From the NCBI GenBank assembly GCA_002102555.1, contig MCFL01000026.1:248001-312000 (forward strand): a stretch of 64,000 nt of DNA, given 5' to 3'. The notes under the pieces are model-generated. The model worked only from the letters and a program-made list of their open reading frames with translations. It made no database searches and was not told where the DNA came from. The first letter of the stretch is position 1. Each line of letters starts with the position of its first letter. Source of the DNA: Catenaria anguillulae PL171 (lineage: Eukaryota; Blastocladiomycota; Blastocladiomycetes; Blastocladiales; Catenariaceae). Of the stretch, positions 1 through 13,576 are shown one piece after another. The translations under genes were made by a program, and so were the position numbers.

Positions 1-218
1 GAACGAGCGGGGGGAACAAGAAAATGGATGATGCTGTGTGAAGAGAAATAGATTTGATACTGACTTGGGCACAGGAGGAAATGATTGATTGAGCAGGCAA
101 TGAATGGGTACAAACAGGACAGACCAAAAAAAAAAAAAGGTGAAGCTGGTGATCAACAGTGGGGTACACAAGAATAAAACAAAGGAAATATGAGAAAAAA
201 AAACATGAAGACTTGTGA
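1..218. other. 3' flank of the kinase gene
   Basis: Downstream of the minus-strand kinase stop. It includes an A12 run near 127-138 on the plus strand. No gene is seen. Confidence 0.5.
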
Positions 219-3200
219 TTACATTACGACACAATCTTCGCGTGCCTTGGGCCGCGCATTCGCTGCAGAATGCATCCTTTCGGCGGTTGCCGACGCCGAG
301 CCAGACCCTGGCGCACCTCCGTCCAACTTGGCACTGCTCCCTCTTCTCTCCATCCCCTTGCCACCTGTCGGCAACTCCTCACGCGACGACGCCATAAACG
401 ACGCGCGCTTGCCCGGCGAAACCAAGCCCATCATCAATCCACTGCGCTTATGCGCGGGCTTCTTGTCCAGCGTGCCCTCAGGCGTCGTTGTCGCTGAATG
501 ATGTGCTTCGGCTGACGGTGGAGAGGACGACATGGACGCCGACTCGGAGAGAGCGGCGAGGTCGGCGGAACCAATGAGATTGGACAATGGAGCACGCGTT
601 TTACGCGCGGGCGCACGTTGTTGGAAGTGTTGTTGGTGTTGAAGGTGTGGGTGGTGTGGAGGGGTGCCGGAGACGGATTGAGGGCCGATGAGTGAATCAG
701 TGCCTTGAATACTCGCAACAGATACCATCGAGTAGCGGTATGACTAAAAAAACATGAGTACATCACGTGAGTGTTGAGCTCGCGCCAATTCCTATTCAGG
801 ACCCAAGGCAAACCTAAGCATACCGAAACATTACACACCATCCCCTTTCGTCCGTCCTCTCCATTCGCACACGGCTTGCAAACGGCCGTGGAGCAATCGT
901 GACAAACGCGGCCCTTGCGAATCTGCTGCTTGCAATTGGCACACAATACCACCGAAGCAAATGTCGCCTTGACCCACTTGTGTGCCAAGGATCTCGCCAG
1001 CGACGTTGGCGGCACAGGCGGCGGCGGGGCCGTCACAGGGACGACAAACCCTGGCTTTGTTGGGCCGACTTGGAGAGCAGCGACGCCGATGGGTCACTTG
1101 ATGCCGTCGGCGGTACACTGGGCGGTGGTGGCGGGGCAAAGAACCGTGGAGCTACGAGCATGTGATCGGACGAGCGACGAGAGAGGTTTGCGAGCGGCGG
1201 GGACCGGGTCCCGCTTGTGGGCAACGCATCGGTGGATTTGGTTCGCGATCGCGAGCCCATCAAGGCCTGCAGGGCGTCCTTTGTGCCTGGCGGCAATATG
1301 GACGACCGATTGGACTTGGTTCCGCTGCCGGTGATGGAAGATCCGGCACTTTGCGACCGTTTGAGCGTCGGGGTGCGGCTAGCGGATACGGCAAGCGGCG
1401 ACGGGGTCATTGTGGGTGCTGGCGGCGGGGTACGTGAAGGGTATGCAGGTGGTTGCTGGCGCGTTGCGGACATGGGCGTCAGGGTCACGGGCGGGTAAAA
1501 CTCCTTGACTTGCCGCGGATTGGCGTTTGCAGGGGAGCTTGGGGCAGATTTGGAGGGCGTGGATGGACGGCCGGAAATGAGCATGGACGACGGTCTCGCA
1601 TCCAGCGATGCGCGCGGTGGCGCTGGCGTCCTTGCGCGAGGGATTGGGGCGTCTGGAGACGGTTCTGCTCGAGACGACGGCACGGCCGGCGAAGGAGACG
1701 GCGTGATGGGTGATGGCTCGCTGACAACCGTGATTGGTGTCGAGTACGACCCCGGGCTCGTAGCAGACGAGGGCGGCGGCGGCGGCGCCGGGCGCTTGAA
1801 TTGGGTTGTCATGGGCGGCAGCTGCGATAAATCCACTGTCAGGTTGGGCGCTGACATGACATGCGCGACCTGCTGCTGTTGCACGGCAGCCAGATCGGGT
1901 CGAGTAGGGACGGGTGGCGGACCCACAATTGCCAGCCCATTCACGGCGCCGACCATGTGCACAAATGGAATCATCCACACATGCTCCAACAATGCCCGCG
2001 CCGTTGCACGTTCCTTGCAATCCTTGCGGAAACACGACGACAAAAAGTCCTTGAGCTGCGGGCTGATTCCTTCCGGAAATGGCGGGCACCCGTCCTCGAC
2101 AATCTTGTACAAGGCCGACATGGCAAGCAAGTCAAAGTAAGGCGGGAGACCCGTAAGGAGCTCGATGATGGTACATCCGAGGGACCAAATGTCGGAAGCC
2201 GTGTGAGTGCCCTCAAGAGTAATGACTTCGGGCGCCATCCAGTAGGCAGACCCGACAAACTTGTCGGACGAAGTGTCGACCGAAGATTGAGAGACGCCGA
2301 AATCCGACAGCTTGACACAGCCATCTTTGGTCGTGAGAATGTTGGCGGCCTTGAGATCGAGATGCTTGAGCTAAGGCGAGACAAGACAGACAACCATGAT
2401 GAGAATCCAAGTTGCATGTACAATGCACAAGTGCCTTACGTACCCCTCGATCATGCAAGTAAACCAACCCTTGCAACACCTTGCACACAATCGACCCAAC
2501 GACGCGCTCTGGTAGTGGGCCAAAATGCTTTAATGTCGAAGCCAGCGACCCATTCTCGACGTACTCCAAAATAATGTTGAAATCCTTGTCCGTTTGCACG
2601 TAACCCAGGTACTTGACGACATTAGGATGATCCAGCGATTCCATTTTGCGCACTAAGCCGAAAATAGCCATGGCCAAGTCAGCCTGTGGTAACCAACGTG
2701 AGCAAGAACGTAAAGAAAAGGCGTCGCGTACCCTCCTTGAGAATCGACTCCATCTGCTTGCGATCTGCCAGTGCAAACCGCTTGATGGCCACGGTATGAT
2801 GCGACTCCATATGAATTGCACGAAACACGGCCCCAAAACTACCACGCCCAATGCAGTTTCCAACAATGTACTGATCCGTCACATTGCCCACATTGTCCAC
2901 GCGCGTAAGCACATAGGAAGCTGCCGCAGCCGCTGCTGCTTGCGCGGCTGCGGCGGCCGAAGATGGCGATGCCGTCACGTTGGAGGGGGCTGCCGATGCA
3001 CGCGAAGAAGATCCAACTGTGGCGTTGGCCAAGCTAGGCGAGGAGGCAGAGCCGAGTGGAACGGAGGCAGAGGAAGGCTGCGTATTTGACGCGCTGGAAG
3101 CAAGGTTTGCGAGCGAGGTGCGCGGGTTCGTGGACGAGCTGCGGCGAAAGTGTGGGGCCGGTTGAACAGGCCCTGCCGAGAGTGGCTGGTGGTAATCGAC

Positions 3201-4385
3201 GGATCCGCGCGCAAGCGGCGACGAGGTTCCGACAGAGTGCAAAGAGACGGTCGAAAGGCTGGGCGACCGTGTTGAAGGAGCAGGATGATGGGAGTGTTGG
3301 CCGCCGTGGCCGGGCAGCGACTCGGAAGACGAAGCGGGTGAGCCCGAATTGGAAGTGGAGCACGACGCTGGTTCCAGCGTCACTGGCGACATGGGACTGA
3401 GGTTAACGACGGTCACGGTCGATGCGGTACTTGTGATCATTTGCGAAGAGGGTGTGTTGGTGAGGGACGATGGAACTGCTGTATCTGTGCTCGGAATCGC
3501 GATAGGTGCTTGCGCTTGAACGATGAAATCCATTGAAGAGTTGCGCGAATTGCCACCACCACTCCCGCTAGGATACATGGTTGTAGGTGGAATCGGGGCC
3601 GACGTGAGCGGAAACGGAGAATTGGCTGTGAGAGGTATACCGCCGCTGACGATTCCGTGGCCACCGAAACTGTCACTCGAGGCGTTGGCGGCTCGGCTTG
3701 GGATCGTCACTTGTAACGCGGCATGTCGCGGGACATCGAAACTGGCACGCGGAGAGTTATCCTCGGGTGGAGACACGGTTTGAAACGCCGCATTCAGCGA
3801 GGTACTTGAAGGCGAGGGGTGGAAATGGTGATGGTGGTGATGATGGTGGTGGTGATAGTGTTGGCCGCCGTGATAGTTTTCGACAACTTGTGCGGTCGTG
3901 GTTGTGCTGACTTCCGGCCCATGAGGTGGCGTGGTTGATGCCGCGGCAGCAGTGTTGCTGGCATGCAGCAGGACATCGGGCGGAATCGATATGGGCTGAC
4001 CAGCTGCCGGAGGGACTGAGAGGGGAACCGCAGCGGACGCAGTGGCCGAGGGATGACCAGGACCATACTCGCCGACCGTTGAAAGCGGCCGTGGAGGCAG
4101 TGGCTTGTACGCGAGAACCGGATCGGTGGCGGGTGCAAAGGCACCGAACGAGTGTCGATGTGAGGGGCTAGAGTTGGCAGCAGATGATTTTGCAATGGCA
4201 GAAGCAACAAAGCCAGCCGGTCCACCCGCCATGATACCAGGAGCAGGAATCGCGGCTGAGCCATTGCTAGGAGGCGTTGTGGCCCGTGACTCTGCCGGTG
4301 GAGATGGAGGACTCGGGGCTTGCGGCGGTTGTCGACTGCCTAGTTGACCGCGAGTAGCAAACGGAGGGTTGATAGCCGGAGACAT
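219..4385 (-). CDS. Cdc7/SepH-like septation-initiation protein kinase with C-terminal C1-like zinc finger
   Basis: Five exons on the minus strand: 4385-2732, 2652-2444, 2370-1119, 1050-839 and 743-219, predicted 1283 aa. The first 500 residues are low-complexity Ser/Pro/Ala with a poly-His run near residue 180 (about 3825-3865). The kinase domain (about 505-765) has a glycine loop GRGSFG (513-518), VAIK lysine 535, DFG and an activation segment ending YWMAPE. The block LDHPNVVKYLGY and the text TASDIWSLGCTIIELLTG are typical of the Cdc7/SepH branch of MAP3K-like kinases, which run the septation/mitotic-exit network at the spindle pole. The HRD motif reads HLDLK (L625). Exon 4 carries a Cys-rich C1-like finger (H-x12-C-x2-C-x8-C-x2-C) followed by a Ser-rich tail. 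The intron 1 acceptor was chosen because the nearer AG gives an in-frame stop while the farther one restores ILKEVRKMESLDHPN. The kinase call is firm; the third and fourth introns are inferred from phase. Confidence 0.85.
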
Positions 4386-6216
4386 GTTGGATGAGTGCTT
4401 GCGGTCAACGGTGTCAAGAGAGAAAAGGCAAAAGATCGGTTGTGCACACAAGGTGTGACGCGAGTGTCGGTCAATTCAATCGACAAGCGCAGCAACAACC
4501 AGAGTCGCTAGCCTGCAGGACGACCAGCACAGCTCGATCAATGAATTGGCAACTCGAAGCAAGACGAATTGAAAAAGTCTGTAGAAACTGACATGAGTGG
4601 TAGCCCAGTGTAAGATCGAGTGCCGACGGCCGAGTGGATGGGCACAGCTTAAATATCATTGGCCAGGTTACATACCCACCGATAAGAAAAGACTTTTGCA
4701 GTCGGTACGTTGAATTGACGAGGGCTGAAAAGGGGGCGGAGGCGGCAGCGAAACGATGTTTGTGATGTTTGTGCGCTTGGCTGTCCCGCAGCGTAAAGGC
4801 TTGTCGGCGAGACGATGCTGAACGAAGTGCTGACCGACTCGTTGGCGATGATCGAGTGGACAGCCAGCTGCGAGTCCGTGGGACGGGAAGTTAGGGCGTA
4901 AATGTGCGGCGCGGCGGAGGAGCGAGAAACCCTTGGCGGTTTGCATGGAGAGATATGCGTATGAAAGCGAAACAGAGGCGTTCGCGAGCAACGGTGAAAT
5001 TCGTTGGGCTAGGGCCGTCAACGGCTTGATGTCGGCTTTGCAGAAAGGGAAGGCGTGATGGTGGCCGTATGTAAATACATACAAGCTGTTGAAGCCTGGA
5101 ATAGCTAGGGGCGGGCAGCAAAAATGTGGAGGCAACTCGATTGTGCGTGGGAAGGAGGATCGATATCGTGTCTTGTCGCTGGAATGCTTTGTCGGCGACT
5201 CGAGGCACCTCCGTTTGTCGTTGCGGACAAGAGCGTTGAGGATCGACCAGGCCTAGGCGTTCTTCTGGATTCGACCGAGTGTGATTAACGATAGCGGGTC
5301 AATTATGCAGTGTCTCATGCCGCACGTACATGGTACAGGATGAACGCTACCTCCGTTGGATGAACGGTGCTCTCAAACGGCAGGTGATGAAATCTTGCTG
5401 TTTCGGGGTTGGTTGCGAGTACAAACTTTGGCCGATTGCTGGCTGCGGTTGTGTAGAAGCTTTCTTGTTGGTTTGGGAAAGTGGGACGTGGCTCAGACAA
5501 GGAGCCCGATCGTCATCTCTGAAACGGATGCATGCGACATCAAACGCAAGTGGCATACGCTAAGACTGAAACGCTTTCGGTACGGGACTGCCTCAGAGCG
5601 CGCGGTACAAATAGTAGAGGTATGATGATCGGTTTCGTGAAATAGGTAGAACCCGAAATACGAGCGTCGAAATGAGAGCTGTCGACCACGCAGAAAACAA
5701 TGTTCCAAGGTGATTCTGATGGGTTGAAGACAATTGCAACCAAATCAGCTTGCTTGGAGACAGTCCAGAGTCCAGAACACGGCGGCGGACGAGCCAAGGA
5801 GGAAAGATTTGGGGCGCGACGAGGAGGTTGCTACCACCACTGCAACATACATGTACAAAGGGTTACATTCAAGGTTCGTCAAGACTTAATGCTCACAGTT
5901 GCATCAAGCGGAGGACTCTGTGCATTGATTGCCGGTTTCGGGTGGCAGATCGCTTCATTTTCTGCGGCGGTTTGAGACTTGTCCTCACTTTTCTCCCTCC
6001 ATATATTAATATGTAAAACGCGAACGGAAGGAGCAAAGTGGAGAGTGGACATGGAAGATCTTCGAATCTGATCAATGATCATCGATGTATCGTCTGACAT
6101 CCGTCAACCTGTATGAAATTAAAAGGCCTTACAGGAATGCACATGTACACACCTCGTACTGAAAGTCACCGATTCACTCAGTGAAACATCTCCTAAACTG
6201 CCGTCATTGATCCACC
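4386..6216. other. Intergenic region between divergent kinase and membrane-protein genes
   Basis: About 1.8 kb without a supportable gene. Short open frames occur on both strands (for example 5135-4668 on the minus strand), but they show no recognisable domain, no consistent splice partners and no coding-like composition. The stretch presumably holds the 5' UTRs and promoters of both flanking genes. Confidence 0.5.
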
Positions 6217-6947
6217 ATGGCCAAGGCAAAATCTTCATCCGCGTCAGCCCTCCGCCACCGCGGCAAACCCTCGTCCTCGTCCGCCTCCTCCAATGCCACT
6301 GGTAAACCGTTGGTGGACATGATCGACTCGGAGGAACTTGACGACGACGAGAAATGGCGCCTAGTCAACGAGTCTGGAGTGCTGCAAAAGCTCAACCCGC
6401 CAACCACCGCGTCGACGAGCGTGATTGCTACCGCCGCCTTCCTCTTCACGATTCCGTTGGCGGCCCTGTTTGTGCTCATGGAAATATTGGTCCATCAGCA
6501 GTTTTCAGAAGAGCGGACCGCAATGCAAGTCGCGCGCGAGCGGCTACCGACCGTTGGACCTGCCCTCTATGTGCTCGTGTTTCTCGTCCATTACTTTGTC
6601 AACTCTGACTGGTTGCAGTATTGCATGACGTTTGGAGCTGCCGCGTTGGGATCGAGGATGATGTACTTGGTTCTGGGTCAACACACATATGGAGTGATGC
6701 TCTCTGTGCCTGGAATCGCCGTTGGATGGGTTCGTCGTCACTCGTCAATGTCACTCATCGCCCACCACAGACGCCCCAACTCATCCGGTGTGACTCACCA
6801 ACCACTGCCGTGCATTATTGCAATCGTATGCAGATTTACTTTATTGCCCAGCTGCGACTTTCGCTCGCCATGGGCTCGCTTGTTCTCGTCGCGACCTACG
6901 TTGTCTATCACATGGCTGTGATGCGGCAAGAGCAATCATACTACTAG
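6217..6947 (+). CDS. Small multipass membrane protein, family not recognised
   Basis: Two exons, 6217-6729 and 6834-6947, join in phase 0 across a 104-nt intron (donor after GGATGG, acceptor TATGCAG) to give 208 aa. The ATG sits in a good context (CCACCATGG). The first 45 residues are Ser/Ala/Lys-rich and polar. A conserved-looking acidic stretch, DDDEKWRLVNESGVLQKL, leads into hydrophobic segments near residues 68-90, 113-130, 138-172 and 178-198. The first hairpin resembles in layout the VMA21-type V-ATPase assembly factors, but the protein is longer and I cannot assign it with confidence. It has no cleavable signal peptide, so it is probably an integral ER or endomembrane protein. It is divergent from the kinase gene upstream. 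Confidence 0.7.
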
Positions 6948-7365
6948 GACTTTTGTATTCTCGACCAGCTTATCCCCCGAGCTCCCTTCACATGTCATGA
7001 TTTACATATTCACGCTTATTCCCGCTAGCTGGCTCACTTTTGACCGACCCCCAAGCTGCCACCCTACATTGCTAGCCTTGATTCCATCCTCGTCTCCCCA
7101 ATTGCAGCCAGCGCAAGTCGGCCGAGCCGAGCCGATAAGTCAACAGTGCGTGAGCCATCGATCCAACGGGCCGTGTGCTTCCGTTACGTGATCCAACGGT
7201 CACCAAATGATGGCAGAAACAAAGATGATGATTCAGAAATCATTCTGTACAACCTTGAACCTATACGACAAGTCACTGAAAGAAATCACATGAAGAGGAC
7301 AATACATCGATTGACGCTTTTCTCACCTGCACGCCCACCTATAAGTCTAGCAAAATGCCATCACC
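6948..7365. other. Intergenic region between convergent genes
   Basis: About 420 bp between the stop of the membrane-protein gene and the stop of the minus-strand secreted-protein gene. It should hold both 3' UTRs. I see no further gene or repeat here. Confidence 0.5.
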
Positions 7366-7911
7366 CTAGTTTTGCTGCACGGGCCCTTGTCCCGGCTTCT
7401 GGTTCTTGTCCGAAACCCTCAACCACGTCGTCATGCCCTTGGCGACGGGAAACTCGTCACTGCGATTCCCGACATGTGCCACCAGCTTGTTTCCACGCAA
7501 TACACGCGCATTCAAATCGGCGGTTTTCCTGCCGCCAGCCAACTGCCACGTTTGCTGTACCGACCACTGCGACTGCTCGTCAATCATTTGGAACAGCATG
7601 ATGGTCTGCGCGTCCAGGTTGAAGAGCCATCCGCCTTGGCCGCCGGCTTGCGGGCATGGTGCACGAATGCACTTGAATGGCGACGTGAGCGTGAATGAGC
7701 CATCGCGTTGCAGGGTAAGGCGGCGCAATGGGTGGCCGAGTTGGAAGGTTGCGGGGAGGTCGATGGGTTGTTCGGGGTCCCGGGCGGCTGTGTATGAGAG
7801 CAAAAACCGTCAGCTGTTGGCGGATGAGACAATGCAATATGGGTGAGAGACCGGACCTTGAGCCAGCACGACAACGATGGCGAGAAGGGCAAAGGCGAGA
7901 ATGGTCTTCAT
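7366..7911 (-). CDS. Small secreted protein, unknown family (copy A of a tandem pair)
   Basis: Two exons, 7911-7857 and 7787-7366, joined in phase 1 across a 69-nt intron, give 158 aa. Exon 1 encodes a clear signal peptide (MKTILAFALLAIVVVLAQ) and the mature part follows directly. The mature protein is a compact all-beta-looking domain with LPATF near the start, a cysteine pair, the central motif ILLFQMID (here IMLFQMIDE), QQTW, and a C-terminal GNRSDEFPV. The neighbouring gene at 8449-9113 shares all of these in the same order and has the same gene structure, so the two are tandem duplicates. Function is unknown. Secretion is inferred from the signal peptide and there is no membrane segment. 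Confidence 0.8.
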
Positions 7912-8448
7912 TGCGAATGTAGATCAATGTTGACGCTATTTAGTGATGGAAGCAGTCAACATCTTGTGCGGGGGCGGTGATGGTATTTGTACTCGACGAT
8001 GGACGGGGATGGTGGGAGCAGGAAGCAGGAAGTAGCAGCAGGCTGGCAGTGGGTGCCAGTGGCACCTGCAAACTTTGAGTCGAAACAGTACTAGTACTGC
8101 ATGCGTAAACAGCTGGCCCTGACGTCAGAGGCGAAGGACCTTCCTGCATGCATGCATGGCCATGGTGGACAAACTTAGGTGTAGTTGGTATTATATAGTG
8201 TGGCGCCATGTGCGTGGCCTCTCGATCAGCATGATTGAAACAGAGTTAGGATACAAATGAGTTCTGAAACAAATCTTGATAAATACATCAATTCGAAAAT
8301 GAAACGAGCGGGCTGAGACAGACTCTGCTGAGACACATCATGGCCAACGCTGCCTTCATGCGCCGACCCGCCCGACTACAGCGTCACGTGGAGGTACGGC
8401 CGGCGTCTCATCGATCCTATGCGGCCGTGCGATTCAACCGACCTGTTC
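7912..8448. other. Intergenic region between the two secreted-protein paralogues
   Basis: About 540 bp holding the promoter of copy A and the 3' end of copy B. It includes a TGCATGCATGCATGG alternating run near 8145-8162. No gene is supportable here. Confidence 0.5.
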
Positions 8449-9113
8449 CTAGTTCCGCCTCTTCCACACAGTTGCCGACTTGGGCACGGGCCACTCGTCC
8501 GATCGATCTCCATGATGCGCTCGCAACCGATTTCCGCTCCACACGGGCGAATTCAGGTCTTGGGCACCAATGACCCATGTCTGCCGTACGACCCATTGCT
8601 TGTCTTGATCGATCATTTGAAACAGAAGGATCGAGTTGTCCTCAAGGTTGACCAAAAACTCGCCACGGCCAGTCGGCGGAGGCACCGGGCAAGGCTTGCC
8701 AGGCGAGCACGCGACGGTGAATGAACCGTCGGCCTTGAGCGTCAGGTCTTGGTTGGTGCCGAGCAGGTCGAAGGTGGCCGGAAGCTTGATCGGCGTTTCG
8801 TCATCATCGTCGTCGTCGTCATCGCGGTTGTTGAAGTTGGGTGACCGGCCGTGGCGCGATGAAGAGGCGGAAAACTCGTCCGAGGGCACGGATGCGTCGT
8901 GCAATGATGGAGCTGTGGACATCATGGCGAGTATGGCCGGGTTGGATGGACGAGGAGGGTAGTATTGAGCTGAAAGGAAAGACGAGGGGAGTGAGTTTGG
9001 GGGTTAGCATGATCCGACCAAGGTCGTTTATCGGCAGGACAAGCGTGCTGACCTCTGGCGGCGGAGATGGCCACAACTGTGGCCAGATAGAGAAGCACAA
9101 AATGGGCATGCAT
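8449..9113 (-). CDS. Small secreted protein, unknown family (copy B of a tandem pair)
   Basis: Two exons, 9113-9053 and 8969-8449, joined in phase 1 across an 83-nt intron ending in TTTCAG, give 193 aa. Exon 1 encodes the signal peptide MHAHFVLLYLATVVAISAAR. The mature protein begins with a Tyr/Pro-rich stretch, then a linker with eight consecutive aspartates (GAC/GAT repeat, about 8800-8825), absent from copy A. The conserved domain follows: LPATF, a CSPGKPC cysteine pair, ILLFQMID, RQTW and GDRSDEWPV. The intron sits at the same place and phase as in copy A. The acidic linker is copy-specific and comes from a trinucleotide expansion. The family is not recognised and a role outside the cell is inferred only from the signal peptide. 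Confidence 0.8.
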
Positions 9114-10622
9114 GGTTGCGTGAGGTGGCGTCAATGTACGTAGGCACAGATGCGGATTGACAGGTCGTCTTGGGTTGCCTGAAGATGTCGAATCAAATCA
9201 AGTACCGACCTACCTATTGCCCAACCAACGGCCCGAAAATCAATGTAATCGTACGTCTGCACTCAGAGGCATGTGATTTTCTCATTGATGCACGAGGTCG
9301 GCGGGGAATATGTCGAAATATACGGCGGATTGCTTTCTTGGCATCGCGCGCGCACGTCGCGTGCGGATGACACAGATGACACGAGCAAAAAGAACACATG
9401 ATTCTCACCTCCGCACCAATAAATCAGTTAACGTTCGAGAAAACAAGGGAACCTAGCCGGCCTTGTTGCCGCTACGTATACGCGTGTTGAGCGATCAGCG
9501 GGGCCCCGAGCCGGGCCGGGCTAGCTGCAGCTGTATGTGTATCGGCTGCAAATGTAGGTCAGTATCCTGTATGGACCCCACAGCTTCATTTGGAGCATCG
9601 CGTTCGATGCAGTAGACAGCATGACGCTCGTTCATGAGGAACGAGCCAATGAAGCTCCAAGTCAGGCGTTTCTACTTGGGTTGGAGAGTATCTCACCTGC
9701 CAAATGTCGAGACGAGTTGACCCTGACCTCGAGTCTTGCGGGCCTAGGTGTCTCTTCCCATCAGTCGTGGTATGTAGGTGTGGGTCCGATGATCCGGCAG
9801 ACGCGCATGCCTCGCGTCGGCACATCGGCCCAACCATTGTTATTGTTTCATTTGAGGTGACCGGTGGTGATTCTCACGGGACTAGTATGTTCATAACTTC
9901 CGACCATTAATCTGCCTGCGAACGCGCATACCTGGACTGTATCTGGTGATTATGCGCGTGTGGTTCCTCGGGGTACCTCGGTTAAATCTTAATGGAAGCC
10001 GAAACGAGTGCTGTGCCTCACTGCTTCCTCGAGCTACAACGTTAACTGGAAACGGAGGCGGTACCCGTGGGAATCGCACGTACTGTCTCTCCTTCTCGCG
10101 CACAGCCGCAACACTTCATTTCATCTAAAGTCACCAGAGTCATTTTCTATATTTCTTCACACATGACGGTGGGAGTACAAGTCACGCGATTCTCAACAAC
10201 CACCCTTGTCTCACATCCCGGCTGAACTGACAAGATCGTGTGACTATCGGAGACGATTGATCACGCAACTCCGTCTCAGAACATCGGGATGCTCAGCATG
10301 TTAGAAGGTGGGTGCGGAATGTCAAGTGATTGGGGCTCGGTTATTACGTACTTTGACAGCAGCCTCGAGGCTGCCCGAACGTGGAAACTGAGGTCCAAGA
10401 GACACCATCCATTCCCCACGCTCAATGAGGAAAAGCCAGCCAACCATGTCTTGAGGTGTCAGCAACCGGCCTATAAAGCTCTCAAACTCCCCACCCACAA
10501 ATCCCTCTCATTATCGACTCCTCATCAGCAGCCCGCTCTCTCCTTGCCCGCCTGCCAATCCCTCTTTTCCGACTCAATACCCTACACGCTAGACGCGTCG
10601 ACCTTGTGCTCACCCCATCAAC
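9114..10622. other. Intergenic region upstream of the subtilase gene
   Basis: About 1.5 kb between divergent genes with no supportable coding region. The proximal end carries the subtilase TATA box (10472-10477). The rest shows only short frames on both strands. Confidence 0.5.
10472..10477 (+). promoter_or_regulatory. TATA box of the subtilase gene
   Basis: TATAAA lies 146 bp upstream of the subtilase ATG, followed by a pyrimidine-rich leader. Position and sequence fit a core promoter with a 5' UTR of roughly 100-120 nt. The assignment is by inspection only. Confidence 0.55.
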
Positions 10623-12013
<1,391 letters not shown>

Positions 12014-13576
12014 ACGGAGGCCCAGATCGTAGATTGTCAAGAACCAAGGAATGCTCGGGTCGGCTCCGTCCCTTGCTGGTTCAAGACTTTTGGTCATTGC
12101 ACATTTCCCCTCCCTGAACAAATCTCAAGACAAGACGGCGTTTGCTTTCACATGTGAAAATCTTTGTACATCGTTGTTCATATCGCTCATTAAATCATCG
12201 CGAATAAATGTTGCTTGTTCATTGCTGTTCTCAACAAAGGTAAATATGGAAGCAACTGCGCATCTAGGCATCAAGCGACTTCAAGGTGACATGAGGCTCC
12301 TTTGTCCGCACCTCGACTTGGCATGGACGCGTGAAAATGACAAAACAGCCAGACACGATGAGACCCACGTGAGCGAAAAGACAAAAAAAATGAGGGAAAG
12401 GTGTGAAAGTGATTGTATGCCCAGCCCTTCTTCACTTGCACTGTTTCATAGTGATGTTCACATTGACCCGCTTTTGGCCGATTTCATAGGCCAAGTGTCT
12501 GCTCTCGCCGCCAAGATCGGATCCGCTTTCCGCCGCCGATTTGGACGGCTACAAGTATGCGTGTGAGCATGCAGGATTTCTTTCTTCCGTTGACTCTTTG
12601 CCGTCTTGCTTGCTTCTCAAGGCTGTTCAAGAAAACGCCTCAACACGCACGCACAAAACACAAAACACGCATCATGACCGACAACGACACTCGTTGTGCT
12701 TTGCCACTTCTGGTGCAAGTTTCTTCGTCATGCATGGATTGATTTCGTCCACTCGTCGTCTTCATAGTTTTCACCTATTCAAGAAAAACACTCAAAACCC
12801 GACATGACGTGCCTGCACGATCTGTTTTCCTTCAAGTTGCCCAAAACTCGACTCTAGGCTTCGTGACGCGTCATGGTATGGCGATTGCGCTATGCCAGCT
12901 CCTCGGCGAGGCCCGCAATGGCTGCTGCGTGCTGGTGGGCCGATTGGTTCCATGGATTGACTGACGTGGCTATGCGGCGTACTTTTGACTGCCGGCAAGG
13001 GCGCCTACGCGCCAAGATTCGCTGGATTGAATACGACGCCGTGGCCCTTGGGCAGTGCGTTGAAACGTTTGTGGTCGCTGACGCGCTCGCATTGGGCGTC
13101 GAGCGATTGGTCATGGTGTGGGACTTTGCTTGGTATTCATGTTGGATCAGTGCCCTCGCACGTGGGCCCTGAACTTGGATCGATTGGCTAAACGGCCACT
13201 GGGCGCGGGAGTTATTCCGTCGGCGTCGGCGAATCCGAGGAGGGTCGATGGACGCGAGTGTATCGGATTTCCAATTCGTGGTCCAACGTGGACAACACAA
13301 GTGTCGTTGGTTTACGGCTTTGATTGCTTCACGGTTGGTGGATCGACGAATGTCATTGCCTGCTGTGGAAGCCGTGATCGTTGACGGCATTTATGTATTT
13401 GCACATGTTTCAGTCAAAGTAGGCGATGTACTGTTGACGATGTCATTTTCGGATCTGTTGGTGGCCGACCTTGGACAGTGCGAACAGGACGAAAATGATT
13501 TGGTGCCTTTCCGTTTTCACAAGTCAATGGGCAAAGTTTCTGAAACAATTGCAGTATGCAAATAATCTTGTTTACA
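12014..13576. other. Intergenic region between convergent subtilase and multipass-protein genes
   Basis: About 1.56 kb. It contains the subtilase 3' UTR with AATAAA at 12203-12208. Several open frames of 80-165 codons occur between 12870 and 13565 on both strands, but none has a recognisable motif or clear splice partners, so I do not call a gene. A fast-evolving or decayed gene here cannot be excluded. Confidence 0.4.
12203..12208 (+). terminator. AATAAA polyadenylation signal of the subtilase gene
   Basis: AATAAA, 190 bp after the stop codon, in an A/T-rich stretch. Assigned by position. Confidence 0.45.

Noticed and set aside
4668-5135. 155-codon minus-strand open frame upstream of the kinase
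   Set aside because: No recognisable motif and no homology to the neighbours; another frame overlaps it with equal openness.
8145-8165. Alternating TGCATGCATGCATGG run as a regulatory palindrome
   Set aside because: Short, common simple sequence with no second copy near the paralogous promoter.
12873-13565. Overlapping plus- and minus-strand open frames of 80-165 codons
   Set aside because: No domain, signal peptide or consistent splice partners; frames on both strands are open together, as expected from GC-rich composition.
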